A stretch of DNA of 64,000 nucleotides from Cryptomeria japonica (lineage: Eukaryota; Streptophyta; Pinopsida; Cupressales; Cupressaceae): positions 617,270,476-617,334,475 of the forward strand of contig NC_081408.1 of assembly GCF_030272615.1 (NCBI RefSeq). Direction: 5' to 3'. The notes beneath the pieces are model-generated. The model was given only the letters and a program-made list of their open reading frames with translations, had not been told where the DNA came from and did not search any database. A program made the position numbers and the translations under genes. Shown here piece after piece: positions 61,444-64,000 of this stretch (its first letter is position 1; the number at the start of each line of letters is the position of its first letter).

Positions 61444-62803
61444 TGTTGGCATATGTGCAGAGTATGTTGACATGATGATATTGTATGTTGTCATTGATGT
61501 CAATATGATGAAGAGTGAACCTGTCTGTTGGAATGTGAACCGGTATATGCAATGTTTTGCATCAAGGTTTCATATGGTATGACTACCAGTTGGTAGTCTT
61601 AGCTTCAAGGTTTCCGGTTGAAGTGTTCTATGCCAATGTGATTCAACCGATGACATTGTGTGATGAGTTAGCATTGTAATGAAGAACAGATTGTGTTGCC
61701 ACGTTAGCCTTGTGCGCGTGAAGGATCTTGCATGAAGGAAATTGATCCTATCTACCTTGGGAATGTGTGAAGTCTCTATAAATGGTGGAGAATGCGTGAT
61801 GGGTTATCAACCTCCAAGAAGAGGTGAAGAACGAACATTGGAGAACGTCTTTAGATTTGTTCAAGACTGTTGTAATCAATGCAATATGATTAATGGTTAG
61901 GATTGAACCGACTGAATTGCTTAACCTAAATTTTTAGGGTTTAGGGTTTATGCTACCGATCTATCTGTTTCCTATAAGGTCGATGTTGTTTTTCATATTG
62001 AGGTTGTTGGCAAATGTTGTGTGTGTATCTAAGTGCAAATATACGTGATTCTTGCCAGACCAGATAAGAGAATAGATACCTGCAGAGTGTGAGTGCAGAA
62101 GGAAGGAACTAAAGTGGATCTGCATTGGCATTGAGTGTTGTTACCAGATAATTGTAATGCCTGTTGACCTCTAACCACTTCAACATTTGGAAAATCCCTT
62201 AATAGGGTAGCTTTAACTGGCTTGCTGTAAATCCTTTAACAGGGTGACTCAAAATCATTGAGTTCTAGAAATCCTCTAACAAGGTAACCTTTAACAGGGT
62301 TTAACTCTTAACTGGGTGATCCCTAGCAGGATCGGTTCCTAACATAACCTATTGTAAAGTATTTAACCGGACTAGGCTTCTAACAAAGCAGACTTCAAAA
62401 GGGTTCAAAGAGCAGCTTGTGGGTATTCATCCCCACCGTGGTTTTTCCCAGTTGGGTTTCCACGTGAAAAATATGTGTGTTATGTGTGATGGTTTGTTAT
62501 TCTCTGTTAAGCGGTAAAGCATGTTGAAACTGTAAGTCTTTACATTTCTGTTAAAAGTATTACTAGAGTATGCATATGGGTGAAGTGGAAATAAGATGTT
62601 AGATTTTGTGGAAAGTTGAGTTACCGGTTTATGTCTTTCATTGTGTTTAACTAGTAGTAATCTGGTTTAGACCGGTCTTATTGCTTTCTAGTCAAGTGTA
62701 GTGTTTTCAGTCAAACCGGTTCAAGGAAAAGTGTTTTTGTCAGTACTGATTCACCCCCCTCTCAGTACCGGTTTGGTACTAATTATTCATCGTTGATTCA
62801 TCA
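61444..62803 (+). repeat. E11 right (3') LTR
   Basis: 1360 bases, slightly shorter than the left copy through small deletions, such as one loss in the AACAGGGT repeat block near 62300. Confidence 0.9.
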
Positions 62804-63930
62804 TAAGCAAACCAGTAAGGATTGGTTTAGGTAAGGGTTTGCTGAATGTGCAAGCATGAACCGACTCTATGTCAGTGAGATTGGATGCATGAGAATGTGA
62901 TGCCACGTGGAACTGAGATGACAAATATGCAGAGGTTGGTGATGTTTGGTGTCAAAGAGGTAGTTGTGATTGGTCGACATTAAATATTGATTGGGACAAT
63001 CATGGAGGAGTTGCAGAGTGTGCATCTCAATGAAAGATGAACAACAAAGGAAGATCATAGATCTATTGGTGCCATGATCGATGCTTGATATCTGACTTCA
63101 GATTGTCCTCGAGAAGGAAACAACTGGATCATAAATGTGTCGACTGATTTCAAGGATGAAGAATAGGGTTGGATTTGCTATTTTTAGAAAATATGCATTG
63201 GATGATGGAAAACACATATAGGTGCATTCCTTCAATGTAGATGATCGATCAAGGCAGATTGGATCAGATCTGATTAAGATTTGGTTGGTGGAAGAAACCC
63301 TAACCAACTAAAGTTTGAATTGTTTTTTGGTGAGAAAACGTGTTTATATATATGCAAGCCAAAATCAATGAGGGTGTTGTTTGAATGATGTTTCATGAGA
63401 AGACTATGCTGGACAGAGTGTTGGTATACCTCTGTGAGTAATGAAATCACTCTAAGTCTGATTGGTGAAGATCTTAAGTGTTCGAATATTAGAAGAAGAA
63501 CCGGTAAGAGGGTTTAACCGGTAAGGTTAAGGCTACCTATGAGAAGGAGGTAGGGAGTGAATGCAAGTTGAATGAATAACCAGAGGAACCCAGTTAAGTA
63601 AGAAGGAATGGTAGAGAATTGAAAGTGACAGATAGTTGTTGACAAAATAGAGTTAAACCGGAAGAGAAGAGGTAGTGTGCCGAGTGGATGAACCAGTAAG
63701 CAACAACAGCGAGAAGAAGAGAGAAGAGAATGATAGAGGATATACATCAAGATAGTGGCTAAGGTGCTGAATATTCAGTCAGAGTAAGTAGAGAACTAGT
63801 CAGGCAGAGGAGGTACCTTACCGGCAGGGAGGATTGTATTGAGAGGTTACAAGATTCACTTGTAACTAGATTACTACCTTTGTATTTGAATATAATGTAT
63901 AGTAATGAATGAGTTGTAGCTTGGTGCAGG

Positions 63931-64000
63931 GTTTGTAGCTCTTTTGGGTTGTAGCCCATAAACCAGCAAAGGTTGTAGCTCCTTTGGGTTGTAGCCCATA
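63931..64000 (+). repeat. Tandem 40-base repeat at window end
   Basis: Two 30-base copies, 63931-63960 and 63971-64000, differ at two positions. Each contains TTGTAGC twice. They are probably part of the E10 LTR. Confidence 0.8.

Larger units (their letters stand above)
54419..62803 (+). mobile_element. E11: SIRE-like Ty1/copia element
   Basis: LTRs at 54419-55805 and 61444-62803 match closely. The right one begins TGTTGGCATATG; the left begins CATTGGCATATG, so its TG has become CA. Both end GATTCATCA. TAAGC duplications are at 54414-54418 and 62804-62808. A Met-tRNA primer site, degenerate gag-pol and a purine tract are all in place. It is about 8.4 kb including the insert E12. Confidence 0.92.
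53305..64000 (+). mobile_element. E10: LTR split by E11, runs off the window
   Basis: It starts TGTTGGCATTGTGTTGTCAT directly inside E9 sequence. It continues at 62804 after E11 to the window end. Both parts share a style rich in 'accgg' and 'ccagt' phrases. No coding frame is seen in either part. The 3' end and target duplication are outside the window. The start resembles SIRE-like copia LTRs, so a copia origin is likely but unproven. Confidence 0.6.

Overview
The window is eukaryotic plant DNA, AT-rich and with almost no host genes. It is a pile of nested retrotransposons: Ty3/gypsy, Ty1/copia and one LINE. Long LTRs, deep nesting and decayed but still recognisable coding regions suggest a large seed-plant genome. 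A gymnosperm is plausible, but that is an inference. No tRNA, rRNA, CRISPR array or prokaryotic signal was seen. The only candidate host gene is a partial open frame running off the left edge on the minus strand (1-431).

Layout, with local names. 1-4720: the partial gene, non-coding DNA, TA microsatellites and a striking GC-rich array of six tandem palindromes (3726-3926). E1 (5081-17030): a very long LTR in minus orientation, split by E2. E2 (6862-14789, target duplication ATACC): a complete young LTR element encoding only a Tat/Ogre-like protease plus G-patch protein. E3 (integrase remnant near 17067-17620 and LTR 17809-32546) is split by E4 (18298-31242), a chromodomain-bearing gypsy element. 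The 3' LTR of E4 is split in turn by E5 (24864-29836, duplication GGTGG), a Tnt1/Tork-like copia element. E6 (34837-48950, duplication CCAAG) is a minus-strand element with 4.8-kb LTRs and one intact 850-codon gag-like frame. It carries a small insertion, E7 (45843-46619), and lies at the exact centre of a large inverted repeat. E8 (49813-51440) is a 5'-truncated LINE with RNase H. E9 (51712-53304) is a second copy of the E3 LTR. E10 (53305 to the window end) is an LTR split by E11 (54419-62803, duplication TAAGC), a SIRE-like copia element that holds a 1.2-kb insert, E12.

The autonomous families (E3, E4, E5, E8, E11) keep their frames but are full of stop codons, mostly where the family has Gln, Trp or Arg. 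This fits deamination of methylated cytosine. E2 and E6 are nearly intact yet lack reverse transcriptase and integrase, so they look like recent non-autonomous passengers that depend on enzymes supplied elsewhere. E2 keeps a protease without a recognisable gag domain, and E6 keeps gag without a protease. All alignments here were made by eye.
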